Shown: one piece after another, positions 26,329 to 35,011 of the stretch | Position numbering within the stretch: position 1 is the first letter of the stretch | How the letters are laid out: the number at the start of each line of letters is the position of its first letter | Source: Aquiflexum gelatinilyticum | GTDB lineage: Bacteria; Bacteroidota; Bacteroidia; Cytophagales; Cyclobacteriaceae | Direction of reading: 5' to 3' | Length of the DNA stretch: 64,000 nucleotides | NCBI RefSeq assembly: GCF_024741135.1 | Contig: NZ_JANSUY010000019.1 | Coordinates: 90,002-154,001, forward strand | Notes under the pieces: model-generated | Told to the model about the DNA's origin: nothing | Databases searched by the model: none | The model's input: only the letters and a program-made list of their open reading frames with translations | Made by a program: the position numbers and the translations under genes

Positions 26329-26366
26329 TACGAAAATTTCGTAATTCTACGAAAAAAACATTTTCG
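26329..26366. promoter_or_regulatory. Putative BlaI-type operator (two inverted repeats)
   Basis: TACGAAAATTTCGTA (26329-26343) is a perfect 15-nt palindrome. Seven nt further a second inverted repeat CGAAAA-N5-TTTTCG spans 26350-26366. Both share the CGAAAA half-site. Position between the divergent BlaI-operon and DoxX genes, close to the repressor's start, fits a BlaI-family operator. Binding is inferred, not shown. Confidence 0.6.
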
Positions 26367-26512
26367 CCTTATCTCTCTAAATAGAATTTCCTTTTTTCCC
26401 CTTTCAAAATCCCTGCTACATAGAGGGATATACATCATGTTTTGGATTGACCTAGATCATGTTTTTTTGGGGTTTGATGTGGTAATATCGTGCATCAATA
26501 AACAAAAAACCT

Positions 26513-27007
26513 ATGGATCAAACTTCCAGATTTACCTCATTGCAAACAAGCAGCTTGGTACTGCTCCGTTTGCTGATCGGTTGGCACTTTTTGTACGAAG
26601 GTGTTATCAAATTGTACAGTCCCTCCTGGACTGCTAAAGGATACTTGCTCAGCGCGAGTTATATGGAGTCTTTTTTCAAATGGATGGCAGGCGAATCCAT
26701 CATTCCCATCATTGATACCCTGAATATCGGGGCTTTGCTCTTGGTTGGGTTTTGTCTGATAATAGGATTCAAAACCAGGTGGGCAAGCATCATTGGCATT
26801 GGACTTCTGTTGTTGTATTACCTGGCACATCCCCCATTTCCGGGATATCCTCAAGGTCCAAGTGAGGGAAGCTATTGGCTTGTCAACAAAAACCTGATAG
26901 AAGCCGCTGCGCTTTTTGTCCTCTTTTTATTTCCTACAGACTATTCTTTTGGAATTGCAAGGCTCTTTGCAAAACCTAAGACCGTATCCACAAACCCAAT
27001 CCCCTGA
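26513..27007 (+). CDS. DoxX/DoxD-like small membrane protein
   Basis: A 164-residue protein with four hydrophobic helices and the early LLRLLIGWHFLYEGVIKLYSP block of the DoxX/TQO small-subunit (DoxD) family. Family members include thiosulfate:quinone oxidoreductase subunits and proteins of unknown redox function. It ends 5 nt before a Tat-exported Gfo/Idh/MocA oxidoreductase, so the two are cotranscribed; DoxX might pass electrons between quinone and the partner, but that is inference. The divergent BlaI operon shares the upstream region. Confidence 0.82.
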   Translation: MDQTSRFTSLQTSSLVLLRLLIGWHFLYEGVIKLYSPSWTAKGYLLSASYMESFFKWMAGESIIPIIDTLNIGALLLVGFCLIIGFKTRWASIIGIGLLLLYYLAHPPFPGYPQGPSEGSYWLVNKNLIEAAALFVLFLFPTDYSFGIARLFAKPKTVSTNPIP

Positions 27008-27012
27008 AGCAT

Positions 27013-28641
27013 ATGGCAACTGACAAGAATTTATTCAAGGGCTTTTCCCGAAGGGAATGGCTCAAAATACTCGGAGGTATTCCGATTTTTGGGGCAGTGT
27101 GGTCAGCAGGTTTCAGGTCCAATGAAAAGGCATTGAGCGAGCGTAATCTCTTGCTCGAAACCCTTAATATCAAAGCATCCGCACCTCCCGCTTCAGGCCC
27201 AATGACCGGGGAACCGCTAAGGGTCGGCCTGATTGGGTTTGGGATAAGAGGCGAGCAATTGATGCGTTCTTTGGGTTTTGCTACCGTAGAATGGCTCGAT
27301 GACATGGCCAAATCCGCAGCAGAAAATCCTAATGATACCCGATTGGCAGAATTTAAAGCCCAAGAGGGACTTAACGTCAGACTTACCGCAATCTGTGATA
27401 TTTTTGATGTCAGGGCAGAAAAAGCCCTTCGGTCTTTCAATACCAAAGAGAATCCATGTAAAAGGTACAAAACACATTTGGATTTAATCAACAGCGGGGA
27501 AGTGGATGCAATCATCATTGCCACTCCCGATCATTGGCATGCTCCGATGTCCATAGATGCCATCAATGCAGGCGTCCATGTCTATGTTGAAAAACCAATG
27601 ACGCACAGCATTGAAGAAACCTATGCCATCAGAGATGCAGTAAGAAACAATCCCAAAGCAGTATTTGCAGTCGGTCACCAACACAGACAGACGCAGAGTT
27701 TTCTCACAGCACAGGATGCTATAGCTAAAAATACCCTGGGTCACGTGTCCTTAGTCGTGACCGCGACCAACAGAAACGATGACAACGGAGCCTGGCAATA
27801 TGAAATCCATCCCGATGGAAATACCGAATCCATCGATTGGGATATGTTTTTGGGTTCAGCCCCTAAAATTCCTTTTAATCCTGAACATTTTTTCAGGTGG
27901 AGAAAATGGTGGGCCTATGGGTCAGGATTATCCGGTGACCTGATGACACATGATTATGACCGGATCAATTGTGTTTTGAAAATGGGAATTCCCAAATATG
28001 TGACTGCCTCGGGTGGGGTTTATACACACAGGGATGGAAGAAATGTGCCTGACGTGATGCAGGTCAACATGGATTTTCCGGAATTCAGTACCGGTACGAG
28101 TCAGACCCCAGGTAAAGAAAAAGGTATGAGTTTGGTTTACAGTGCTACTTTGGGAAATCAGTTTGACCGGGGAACTGTACTGATGGGACACGATGCTTCC
28201 ATGGAGTTGGGCAACATGGTCACCATCTATGCTGACCCAAGGTCTACCAAATACCAAGATTTGATTAAAGAAAATAGGGTAGATCCTTCTGTTCCTATAT
28301 ACCAATATGACCCAAGTGCCAATGGCGTAGATGCAGTCACTTCCGCTACGGCCAAGTATTTTGCCAACAAGGGTTTGCTTTGGACCTACCGAGACGGCAA
28401 AAGAGTGGACTCAACATTCCTTCATCTCAGAGAATGGATGAGTTGTATCCGTAATGGTGGAAATCCAAGTTGTGGGATCCAAGAGGGTTTTGAAGAAGCC
28501 ATCACCGCGCATATGGGAGGGCTTTCTTACAAAATCGGCAGACGAATAGAATGGGATGCGGAAAATGAGAGGATCATTGCCCTCCCTGGAGAAAACCTCG
28601 ATGAGATACTTCTTAACAATGACGACGTTTTCATTTCTTGA
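27013..28641 (+). CDS. Exported Gfo/Idh/MocA family oxidoreductase
   Basis: A 542-residue NAD(P)-dependent oxidoreductase. The leader has FSRREWLKI (residues 10-18) followed by a hydrophobic segment, a twin-arginine-like signal. Then come a Rossmann motif (VGLIGFGIRGEQL), ATPDHWHAPMSIDAI, the catalytic VEKPMTHS block, and the substrate domain with SGDLMTHDYDRINC. The roughly 70-residue segment between the first Rossmann strand and the next conserved motif makes it longer than typical members. It is cotranscribed with DoxX (5 nt gap) and ends at a strong terminator. Substrate unknown, probably a sugar or cyclitol. Confidence 0.88.
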   Translation: MATDKNLFKGFSRREWLKILGGIPIFGAVWSAGFRSNEKALSERNLLLETLNIKASAPPASGPMTGEPLRVGLIGFGIRGEQLMRSLGFATVEWLDDMAKSAAENPNDTRLAEFKAQEGLNVRLTAICDIFDVRAEKALRSFNTKENPCKRYKTHLDLINSGEVDAIIIATPDHWHAPMSIDAINAGVHVYVEKPMTHSIEETYAIRDAVRNNPKAVFAVGHQHRQTQSFLTAQDAIAKNTLGHVSLVVTATNRNDDNGAWQYEIHPDGNTESIDWDMFLGSAPKIPFNPEHFFRWRKWWAYGSGLSGDLMTHDYDRINCVLKMGIPKYVTASGGVYTHRDGRNVPDVMQVNMDFPEFSTGTSQTPGKEKGMSLVYSATLGNQFDRGTVLMGHDASMELGNMVTIYADPRSTKYQDLIKENRVDPSVPIYQYDPSANGVDAVTSATAKYFANKGLLWTYRDGKRVDSTFLHLREWMSCIRNGGNPSCGIQEGFEEAITAHMGGLSYKIGRRIEWDAENERIIALPGENLDEILLNNDDVFIS

Positions 28642-28669
28642 AAAACGGGATAATTTGGGTTTAACAAAT

Positions 28670-28695
28670 AAGGGTTTCCAATAACGGAAACCCTT
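28670..28695 (+). terminator. Rho-independent terminator
   Basis: AAGGGTTTCC (28670-28679) pairs with GGAAACCCTT (28686-28695), 6-nt loop, then a T-run to 28700. It ends the DoxX operon and lies just beyond the end of the convergent M24 peptidase gene. Confidence 0.9.
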
Positions 28696-28722
28696 TTTTT
28701 CTCAGGTATTTTCCTTTTCAAC

Positions 28723-29988
28723 CTAAGCAAAAGGCTTGTCTATTGCAGGACTCGGAGCGCTTAAGAACTTAGGTCCTGAGGCAGACATGTAAAAGCAATC
28801 TTCCACCCTGACGCCAAACTCACCCACGATGTAGATCCCAGGCTCATTGCTGAAACACATTCCTTCTTGAAGCGGGGTTTTGTTGCCACGCACCAGATTG
28901 GTCCATTCGTGGACATCAAGGCCTATCCCGTGCCCAAGCCGGTGGCTAAAATATTTGTAATCAGGTCCAAATCCACCTTTGCTGACAATTCCCCTTGCCA
29001 CAGCATCCATTTGCTCACAGGTTGTCCCCTGTTTTGCTGCAAGTTCTATCGCTTTTTGCTGAGCCTCCCTTGCTATGTTCCATACCTCCGTATGTCTGGC
29101 TGTTGGTTTTCCAAAAACAATGGTACGGCTGATGTCTGAGGTATATCCTTCTATTTTGCAGCCTCCATCGGCCAAGATAAGGTCGCCTTCTTTGAGTTTC
29201 TGTGGGGTGCTGCTTCCATGTGGGAATGCAGACCATTCCCCAAAATTTGCCCCGATAGAGCCTTTTGCTCCCAAAGCCAGATGCGCCTCGGTGGCAACTC
29301 TGCTGAAATCCGCTTGGGTCATGCCTTCATAAAGCGAATCAAAAAGCACTTTGTAGGCAGCAAGGGTGATGTCATTGGCTTTTTGCATCAGGGAAATTTC
29401 AGCAGGGGATTTATACATCCTGCATCCCGCGGTAATAGGATCTGCAAGGACAAAATTCAACCTCGAGCTTTCTTTTTTGATGCCATCATAAAGAAAAAAC
29501 CTCGACCGCTCTTCTATTCCAACGGTCTGATTGGGTGTGCCTTTGTCCTTCAAAATTCCCGCAACCACTTGATAAGGGCTTTCGTGCTCTTCCCAAGTGC
29601 GTATGTCGGAACCGAATTTTACCAATTCTGTCACTTTGTCTTCTTCAAACTTTGGGCAGACAAAGGCAATTTCTCCTTTGGCAGGAATCACAGCTGCCAC
29701 CATCCTCTCGGAAAGAAAAAAGTCGAAATCCAGAAAATACGCCATGCTCGTCCCCGGTTCGAGAAACAGCGCATCTACTTTGTTTGCTATCATCAGACTT
29801 TGTGCTTTGGCTATCCTGCCCATCCTTTCCTCACGACTGATGGGAACAATGTCCGCGGTCATGGGCTTTAACCCTTTCAAAGCCTTTGGAAGGTCTTTTT
29901 CCTGGCTGTTTGCAAAACTTAATGAAGGAACAGCCAGGCCGGGGGCCAATGAGGCGAGTTTGAGGAAATTGCGTCTGTTGAATGTCAT
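28723..29988 (-). CDS. Exported M24 family metallopeptidase (Xaa-Pro aminopeptidase-like)
   Basis: A 421-residue pita-bread-fold peptidase. It has a twin-arginine-like leader (FNRRNFLKL, residues 3-11, then a hydrophobic region ending SFANSQ). The N-terminal creatinase-like domain (about 40-190) precedes the catalytic domain with all five metal ligands: Asp in LADGGCKIEGYTSD (two), His in HRLGHGIGLDVHE, Glu in SNEPGIY and Glu in VRVEDCF. It would release N-terminal residues from peptides with proline at position 2 in the periplasm; dipeptidase (Xaa-Pro) activity is an alternative. It stands alone. Confidence 0.92.
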   Translation of the reverse strand: MTFNRRNFLKLASLAPGLAVPSLSFANSQEKDLPKALKGLKPMTADIVPISREERMGRIAKAQSLMIANKVDALFLEPGTSMAYFLDFDFFLSERMVAAVIPAKGEIAFVCPKFEEDKVTELVKFGSDIRTWEEHESPYQVVAGILKDKGTPNQTVGIEERSRFFLYDGIKKESSRLNFVLADPITAGCRMYKSPAEISLMQKANDITLAAYKVLFDSLYEGMTQADFSRVATEAHLALGAKGSIGANFGEWSAFPHGSSTPQKLKEGDLILADGGCKIEGYTSDISRTIVFGKPTARHTEVWNIAREAQQKAIELAAKQGTTCEQMDAVARGIVSKGGFGPDYKYFSHRLGHGIGLDVHEWTNLVRGNKTPLQEGMCFSNEPGIYIVGEFGVRVEDCFYMSASGPKFLSAPSPAIDKPFA

Positions 29989-30156
29989 ATGGATGAGGCT
30001 AATAAATTCTTACTAAAATAGGCTTTGATTGTTGAATATTGCAATCAAGTTGGATCAAATAAATGATCGCCTTTTGGAACTCGGACCATTTTTTAGCTCC
30101 GACATCAACAATCGATTGAATTTCGGTTTAATTTAAGCCTTCCAAAATAACCTATT

Positions 30157-31632
30157 ATGCTTCGACTTATTGAAAATGCCAAAAGGTTTGCAACCAAATG
30201 CGCCATTGTGGACCAATCTGATTCATATTCTTTTCGAGACCTTTTGGACAGGAGTGAGGTGATTGCCTTGCATCTCCTTCAGGGAAAAGAGGACCTTGGC
30301 CAAATGCGGATTGCCTTTATGATAGCGCCGGGGTTTGATTATGTGGCGGTACAATGGGGCATTTGGCGGGCAGGAGGCATAGCGGTACCGCTTTGTGTCA
30401 CTTATCCTTTGCCTTCCCTCCAATATGTGGTGGAAGATACGGTCGCAGAAATGATCATTTGTGGACCGGAATATGAAGATATCCTGTCCCCTTTTTCTAT
30501 GATGCCCAACATCCGATTTACCAGGATGTCAGGTTTATCTAAAAATGAATCTGGGAATTTACCTGAAATAGAAAACCAAAGAGGAGCGATGATTCTCTAT
30601 ACCAGCGGGACGACAAGTCTGCCCAAGGGAGTCCTGACCACCCATGCCAATATCGAAGCGCAGGTCAGTACCTTGGTAGATGCCTGGCAATGGAGTTCTT
30701 CGGATTACACCCTTTCGATCTTGCCCCTGCATCATGTACACGGTATTATCAACGTCAATTCCTGTGCACTTTGGTCCGGGGCAACCGTGCAATTTTTGCC
30801 AAATTTTGATGCTAAAAAGGTTTTTGAAATTTTCATGGAAGGCAAGGTCAATGTTTTTATGGCGGTTCCCACCATCTATTTCAAGTTGATCGCTTACTAT
30901 GAAAACCTCTCACAGACTGAGCAAATGAAGGTTACGGAAAAGTTGAAGAAATTCAGGCTGATGGTATCCGGTTCGGCGGCTTTACCGGTATCAGTGATGG
31001 AGAAGTGGCACGGGATCTCGGGACATTACCTGCTCGAAAGGTACGGCATGACCGAAATCGGCATGGCCATCAGCAATCCCTACGAGGGTACACGGCGTGC
31101 GGGCTATATCGGCATGCCACTCAAGGGAGTGGAGGTCAGACTATGTGATGAGGCCGACAGGGTAATTCCGTCGGACCAACCAGGAGAAATCCAGGTCAGG
31201 GGTGGGAATGTATTCAAAGAATATTGGGGAAAACCAGAAGCAACAGCAAAAGCATTCACATCAGATGGTTGGTTCAAAACCGGAGATATCGCCGTCGTAG
31301 AGGACGGTTATTTCAAGATCCTCGGAAGGGATTCTGTTGACATCATCAAATCCGGAGGATACAAAATCTCCGCTTTAGAAATCGAGGAAGTCCTTCGGAA
31401 ATATCCGGGTGTCAAGGATTGTGGGGTCATAGGAATTCCCGATGAGGAATGGGGGGAATTGGTAGCCGCAGCTTTGGTGACAGAAAAAAATATAGATTTA
31501 AGTGTCCTTAATGCTTGGATAAGAGAAAGGATGCCTGCCTACAAAACTCCGAGAAAGTACCTTTTGGTGAAAGATTTACCGCGAAATGCGATGGGCAAAG
31601 TCACCAAAAATGAATTGAAAAAACTGTTTTAA
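30157..31632 (+). CDS. Malonyl-CoA synthetase-like acyl-CoA ligase (MatB type)
   Basis: A 491-residue ANL-superfamily ligase forming an acyl-adenylate then acyl-CoA. Motifs: LYTSGTTSLPKGVL (phosphate loop, about 147-160), RYGMTEIGMAISNPYEG (about 292-308), GWFKTGD (about 370) and the catalytic Lys near the end (PRNAMGKVTKNEL). The RYGMTEIGM...RRAGYIGMPLKGVEVRL pattern is typical of malonate-CoA ligases (MatB/ACSF3). The assignment is strongly supported by MadL and MadM malonate carrier genes that follow after 9 nt. It is cytoplasmic. Methylmalonate is a possible second substrate. Confidence 0.88.
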   Translation: MLRLIENAKRFATKCAIVDQSDSYSFRDLLDRSEVIALHLLQGKEDLGQMRIAFMIAPGFDYVAVQWGIWRAGGIAVPLCVTYPLPSLQYVVEDTVAEMIICGPEYEDILSPFSMMPNIRFTRMSGLSKNESGNLPEIENQRGAMILYTSGTTSLPKGVLTTHANIEAQVSTLVDAWQWSSSDYTLSILPLHHVHGIINVNSCALWSGATVQFLPNFDAKKVFEIFMEGKVNVFMAVPTIYFKLIAYYENLSQTEQMKVTEKLKKFRLMVSGSAALPVSVMEKWHGISGHYLLERYGMTEIGMAISNPYEGTRRAGYIGMPLKGVEVRLCDEADRVIPSDQPGEIQVRGGNVFKEYWGKPEATAKAFTSDGWFKTGDIAVVEDGYFKILGRDSVDIIKSGGYKISALEIEEVLRKYPGVKDCGVIGIPDEEWGELVAAALVTEKNIDLSVLNAWIRERMPAYKTPRKYLLVKDLPRNAMGKVTKNELKKLF

Positions 31633-31641
31633 TCTGAAAAC

Positions 31642-32004
31642 ATGAAAATAATTTACGGAGTCGCACTTTTGGCACTTTCCTACCTGATCGGGCAGTGGTT
31701 GGGTGAGTTTTTTGGAAACCTGCTCGGCATCAATGCCAATGTCGGGGGAGTAGGGTTTGCGATGATCATCTTGATGGTCTTGAAGGAATGGTTTATTAAA
31801 AACAGTTGGATGAGTCCTGATATAGATTTCGGCATAGACTTTTGGAACAAAATGTATATCCCCGTGGTCATTGCGATGGCGGCAAGCCTCAATGTCAAAT
31901 CCGCAGTTTCGACAGGAACTTTGGCTGTTGTGGCCGGGGCAATTCCTGTGCTTGCGGCATTTTTTGTTTTCCCTTTGATCCTCAAAAAATTCCATAAAAT
32001 CTGA
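31642..32004 (+). CDS. madL: Malonate transporter subunit MadL
   Basis: A 120-residue inner-membrane protein with about four hydrophobic segments. The sequence (GVALLALSYLIGQWLGEFFG, NANVGGVGFAMIILM, NVKSAVSTGTLAVVAGAIPV) matches the MadL subunit of the two-part malonate:sodium symporter described in Malonomonas rubra. It lies 9 nt after the MatB-like ligase and 1 nt before the MadM gene, and the two subunits always occur together in the family. Confidence 0.9.
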   Translation: MKIIYGVALLALSYLIGQWLGEFFGNLLGINANVGGVGFAMIILMVLKEWFIKNSWMSPDIDFGIDFWNKMYIPVVIAMAASLNVKSAVSTGTLAVVAGAIPVLAAFFVFPLILKKFHKI

Positions 32005-32005
32005 C

Positions 32006-32764
32006 ATGGAGATATTCCTAAAATTGGTAGAGAAAAACGGCCTGATCGTTGGATTTTTGGTAATCGGGGTAATTGTGGCTTTTTCTGAGCTTTTTTCCAA
32101 AAAAGTTTTGAACTCCAAAATTCCGGGATCGGCAATTGCCATTTTCTTGGGCTTGGTTCTCGGGTATGTGAGTGGAGTATTTACAGGGGGAGAAAAAGGA
32201 TTGTCAGACATTGCCATTTTCAAGGGAGTCGGGATTTTGGGTGGAGCGATGTTCCGGGATTTTGCGATCGTCGCCACTGCTATCGGAGCTAGTTTTTATT
32301 TGGTACGGAAGGCGGGTTTGTTGGGCATGATTTTTTTGTTTTTTGGTATTGGGCTTTTCTTCTTCATGGGTGTTCTGCTCGCTTATGCTTGGGGATATCG
32401 GGATGCAGCAAGTCTCTGTACGATTGGTGCGGGAGCTTGTACCTACATTGTAGGTCCGGTGACCGGTGCTGCTGTAGGTGCGAGTTCGGAGGTGATTGCG
32501 CTGAGCATTGCTGCAGGCGTGGTCAAGACGATCGCGGTAACCATCATTACGCCAATTGCGGCTCAAAAAATAGGACTGAACAGCCCGGAATCAGCTATGG
32601 CATTTGGAGGATTGATGGGAACATCAAGTGGAGTGGCTGCCGGATTAGCGGCAACAGATCCCAAATTGGTGCCCTACGGCGCGGTGACTGCGACTTTCTA
32701 TACGGGATTGGGTTGCCTGATCTGTCCTTCGCTGTTTTTTATTTTGTTGGAAATGATTTTTTGA
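32006..32764 (+). CDS. madM: Malonate transporter subunit MadM
   Basis: A 252-residue inner-membrane protein with 7-8 hydrophobic segments. Blocks such as NSKIPGSAIAIFLGLVLGYV, ILGGAMFRDFAIVATAIGAS and AYAWGYRDAASLCTIGAGAC match MadM, the partner of MadL in sodium-coupled malonate uptake. The gene starts 1 nt after the MadL stop. Together with the ligase the operon imports malonate and activates it to malonyl-CoA. No malonyl-CoA decarboxylase gene is in the window. Confidence 0.92.
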   Translation: MEIFLKLVEKNGLIVGFLVIGVIVAFSELFSKKVLNSKIPGSAIAIFLGLVLGYVSGVFTGGEKGLSDIAIFKGVGILGGAMFRDFAIVATAIGASFYLVRKAGLLGMIFLFFGIGLFFFMGVLLAYAWGYRDAASLCTIGAGACTYIVGPVTGAAVGASSEVIALSIAAGVVKTIAVTIITPIAAQKIGLNSPESAMAFGGLMGTSSGVAAGLAATDPKLVPYGAVTATFYTGLGCLICPSLFFILLEMIF

Positions 32765-32779
32765 TAGGAGAATTAAAAG

Positions 32780-33199
32780 ATGACAATCAAAGAAGTTTCT
32801 ATAGACCAAATCCTTCCCATCCGTCAACAGGTCATGTGGCCTGATAAGCCCATTGATTTTGTCCGGGTTCCTGAAGATGAACATGGAATCCACTTTGGGT
32901 TGTTTGTGGAGGAGAATCTGATTTCGGTGGTTTCCGTTTTTATCCGCGGGCAGGAAGCCCAATTCAGGAAGTTTGCCACCTTGGAACAGTTTCAGGGAAA
33001 AGGATATGGATCAAAACTCCTTCAGTACATTTTTGATTTTTTGGAAGAAAAAAACATCAGCCGAATCTGGTGCAATGCAAGGATTTCAAAAGCAGGTTTT
33101 TATCAAAAATTCAGGATGAAAGAAACGGAAATTACCTTTGAAAAAGCAGGGATAGATTATGTGGTGATGGAAAGAGTTTATGAAAGTTCCGACTTTTGA
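32780..33199 (+). CDS. GNAT family N-acetyltransferase
   Basis: A 139-residue acetyltransferase. The acetyl-CoA-binding motif A is FRKFATLEQFQGKGYGSKLL (Q-G-x-G-x-G type, about residues 60-79), followed by ISRIWCNARISKAGFYQKFR (motif B). It is 15 nt after MadM and probably cotranscribed. Substrate unknown; the link to malonate use is positional only. Confidence 0.85.
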   Translation: MTIKEVSIDQILPIRQQVMWPDKPIDFVRVPEDEHGIHFGLFVEENLISVVSVFIRGQEAQFRKFATLEQFQGKGYGSKLLQYIFDFLEEKNISRIWCNARISKAGFYQKFRMKETEITFEKAGIDYVVMERVYESSDF

Positions 33200-33477
33200 T
33201 TTACAAAGGATAAATTTCTCCTGTTTTTTTAAATTTTTTTACTAAAAAGAGGCAATTGTTCGATCTTTTTCCGCAACCGTTATAGATCGGTTAAAAAGCG
33301 GGATTTGGGTTTGGTACTTCCTCAAAAAACGCTGTCTAAGTGCTGTTTAGCCATTTCATCGTTTTCCATAGGATGAATTTTTAGAAGATTATTTTTCTAT
33401 TTTAGAATTTCCAAAATTGGGTTTCCTCATTTTTGGATAACAACTCAAAGTTACCTGACCCAATTAACCTCCCTTGT
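33200..33477. other. Intergenic region with small stem-loop
   Basis: No gene is seen. A stem-loop lies at 33271-33301: CCGC and AACCG pair with CGGTT and GCGG, with an A5 bulge, around an 8-nt loop. AT-rich sequence between this and the transporter gene could hold a promoter, but no clear TAnnTTTG element was found. Confidence 0.4.
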
Positions 33478-34959
33478 ATGAGTAAACCACGGCTTTCCTT
33501 CGCACAGATCATCAATATGAATGTCGGCTTTTTTGGCATTCAATACAGCTTTGGATTGCAGCAGAGTGCAGTCAACCCGATCTATGACATGCTTGGGGCT
33601 CAACCGCATGAAATCCCCATCCTGAACCTTGCCGGACCGATGACAGGATTGCTCATACAGCCGATCATCGGAGCTTTGAGCGACCGGACATGGAGCCCAA
33701 GATTTGGCAGAAGGAAGCCTTTTTTCTTCATTGGGGCAGTTTTTTGCAGCATCTGTCTTTTTCTTTATCCGTTCAGCAGTTCACTTTGGATGGCAGCAGG
33801 CTTGCTTTGGGTCTTGGATGCAGCCAATAATACCGCGATGGAACCTTACCGTGCATTGATTGCTGACAAACTTCCTGAAGAACAGTATGCCACAGGGTTT
33901 TTGTCCCAAAGTTTCTTTACCGGATTGGGGATAACGCTCGCCAATATTTCACTCTTTATCTTTCAGATGTACATCCCCGGTACGGCGGGGTCGCTGCCTG
34001 TTTGGGTGTATGCTTCCTTTTTCCTAGGATCTGTTTGTTCGATTACTTCGGTGGGATGGAGCATCTATAAGACGCCCGAAATTCCTCCGAGTGAAGAGGA
34101 ATTGTCAGTATTAAATGAGAAAAATAAGGGTCTACCAAATCCCGTTATTCAGTTTTTCCTTTCGGTGTTTACCTCATTGGTGGTGTATATCCTTTTTGCA
34201 CTGTTGTTGATTCCTTCGGTTTTTGACAGGACTTTGATCCCGAGGATGATTGTTGCCATGGAGAAAAACAAGTATTCACGGATCCTGTTTGGCGAAAACC
34301 TGGAAATCATCCATGCTGTTGTGGACATGCCTTCAGTGATGTGGAAACTTGCATTGGTTTATCTTTTCCAATGGTATGCACTTTTTGTCTATTGGCAGAA
34401 TGCCGCCAAAAGCATCGCCCAATCGGTTTGGAAAACTTCTCCCGCTGCCGATATGAAGTTATTTGAAGAAGCAGTGGGATGGACAGGTCTGGTAAATGGC
34501 TGGTACAATATTGTCACCTTTTTGTCAGCTTTTGCATTGGTAGGTGTAGCCAAAAAATTCGGCCCTCGCAAAGTCCATTTTATTTGCCTCATCCTTGCAG
34601 GAGTTGGCTTGCTGGCATTTCCCCATATCGAAAACAAATATGCCCTGCTCGTTCCCATGACCGGATTTGGGATCGCTTGGGCGAGCATGATGGGGATTCC
34701 TTACCTGCTTGTGGTCAATGAAATCCCCAAAGAACGATATGGTGTTTACATGGGCATTATCAACATGATGATTGTAATCCCGATGATCCTTCAGACCTTG
34801 AGTTTTGGATTTATATCCAAATATATCCTCAGCAACAATCCCGGGTTTGCCATCACTTTTGCCGGGGCATTATTGCTTTTGGCAGCATTGGCCACTTTGA
34901 GAATCAAAGAAACCCATGACATCGATACCGCATCAGCCCCGATGGCAGGCGGACATTGA
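33478..34959 (+). CDS. GPH-type sugar:cation symporter (MFS), probable sucrose transporter
   Basis: A 493-residue transporter with about 12 helices. ATG at 33478 (MSKPRLSF) is preferred over a TTG 15 codons upstream, which adds only polar sequence. The loop LSDRTWSPRFGRRKPFFFIG (about 67-86) is typical of SLC45/sucrose-type members of the major facilitator superfamily. A large insert with extra hydrophobic segments (about 215-310) is present. It precedes an amylosucrase gene by 52 nt, so sucrose is the likely cargo; maltose-type sugars are an alternative. Confidence 0.87.
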   Translation: MSKPRLSFAQIINMNVGFFGIQYSFGLQQSAVNPIYDMLGAQPHEIPILNLAGPMTGLLIQPIIGALSDRTWSPRFGRRKPFFFIGAVFCSICLFLYPFSSSLWMAAGLLWVLDAANNTAMEPYRALIADKLPEEQYATGFLSQSFFTGLGITLANISLFIFQMYIPGTAGSLPVWVYASFFLGSVCSITSVGWSIYKTPEIPPSEEELSVLNEKNKGLPNPVIQFFLSVFTSLVVYILFALLLIPSVFDRTLIPRMIVAMEKNKYSRILFGENLEIIHAVVDMPSVMWKLALVYLFQWYALFVYWQNAAKSIAQSVWKTSPAADMKLFEEAVGWTGLVNGWYNIVTFLSAFALVGVAKKFGPRKVHFICLILAGVGLLAFPHIENKYALLVPMTGFGIAWASMMGIPYLLVVNEIPKERYGVYMGIINMMIVIPMILQTLSFGFISKYILSNNPGFAITFAGALLLLAALATLRIKETHDIDTASAPMAGGH

Positions 34960-35011
34960 TACAGATATTGTTGTTCAATTACTAAATCAAAAGAAATTAA
35001 TACCCTTTTCC

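Noticed and set aside
29218..29871. Plus-strand open frame of 217 codons opposite the M24 peptidase
   Set aside because: The peptidase frame carries all five metal ligands; the opposite frame has Cys/Phe/His-rich sequence with no motif.
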